Assembly: GCA_030690855.1 (NCBI GenBank)
Contig: JAUYFR010000142.1
Coordinates: 1-6,573 of the forward strand
Direction of reading: 5' to 3'
Length of the DNA stretch: 6,573 nucleotides
From: Gallionellaceae bacterium
GTDB lineage: Bacteria; Pseudomonadota; Gammaproteobacteria; Burkholderiales; Gallionellaceae
This document shows, piece after piece, positions 6,515 to 6,573 of this stretch; position 1 is the first letter of the stretch; each line of letters starts with the position of its first letter. The position numbers and the translations under genes were made by a program. The notes beneath the pieces were generated by a model. The model was given only the letters and a program-made list of their open reading frames with translations. It had not been told where the DNA came from and did no database searches.

Positions 6515-6518
6515 CGGA

Positions 6519-6573
6519 TTAGATCAAATCTTCGCGGTGCAGCAAAAACACAAACTCATCGCCGGCAGTAACC
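6519..6573 (-). CDS. C-terminal end of an unidentified gene (cut by window edge)
   Basis: The last 17 codons of a minus-strand frame, reading VTAGDEFVFLLHREDLI, end at a TAA at 6519-6521, 4 bases before the hpnC start. The position and peptide-like composition support a real gene end that heads the hpn transcription unit. The GDEFVFLLHREDL pattern resembles the closing strand-helix of a TrkA-C (RCK C-terminal) domain found in ion transporters, but 17 residues are too few to decide. It does not look like the end of a squalene-hopene cyclase to me. Function is left open. Confidence 0.5.
   Translation of the reverse strand, partial: VTAGDEFVFLLHREDLI

Overview
The window looks like a chromosomal stretch of a Gram-negative proteobacterium, most likely a betaproteobacterium (perhaps Nitrosomonadales-like). 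The reasons are an intact LolC/E-type lipoprotein-release system, the proteobacterial three-gene squalene route hpnC-hpnD-hpnE, the betaproteobacterial look of the Tex and LolC/E N-termini, and a base composition that appears close to half G+C. The taxonomic call is inference, since no rRNA or marker tree is available.

Every real gene lies on the minus strand, so transcription runs from right to left. At the right edge are the last 17 codons of an unidentified gene (6519-6573). Next come hpnC (6514 to 5699), hpnD (5697 to 4864) and hpnE (4879 to 3494), which together turn farnesyl diphosphate into squalene: HpnD makes presqualene diphosphate, HpnC turns it into hydroxysqualene, and HpnE reduces that to squalene. 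Squalene is the precursor of hopanoids, but no cyclase gene is in view. After a 31-base gap come a lolC/lolE-family permease (3462 to 2218) and lolD (2225 to 1509), the membrane and ATPase parts of the complex that extracts outer-membrane lipoproteins from the inner membrane. After a 101-base gap comes tex (1407 to the left edge), truncated by the window after 469 codons. Gaps or overlaps of a few bases suggest one hpn transcription unit. The lol pair is translationally coupled, and tex may be read through or have its own promoter.

Gene content is conventional and I find no new defence, mobile or biosynthetic system. The interesting material is at the gene junctions. A 74-bp two-hairpin palindromic repeat sits across the hpnD stop and the start of hpnE and is translated as a 25-residue extension of HpnE. 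A run of four 7-bp units is translated as part of an atypical LolD N-terminus. A 58-bp hairpin built from 10-bp units occupies the lolD-tex spacer. A 9-bp direct repeat precedes the lolC/E gene, which has only a TTG start. No gene-free stretch exceeds 101 bases, and I see no tRNA, rRNA, CRISPR array, insertion sequence or convincing promoter.
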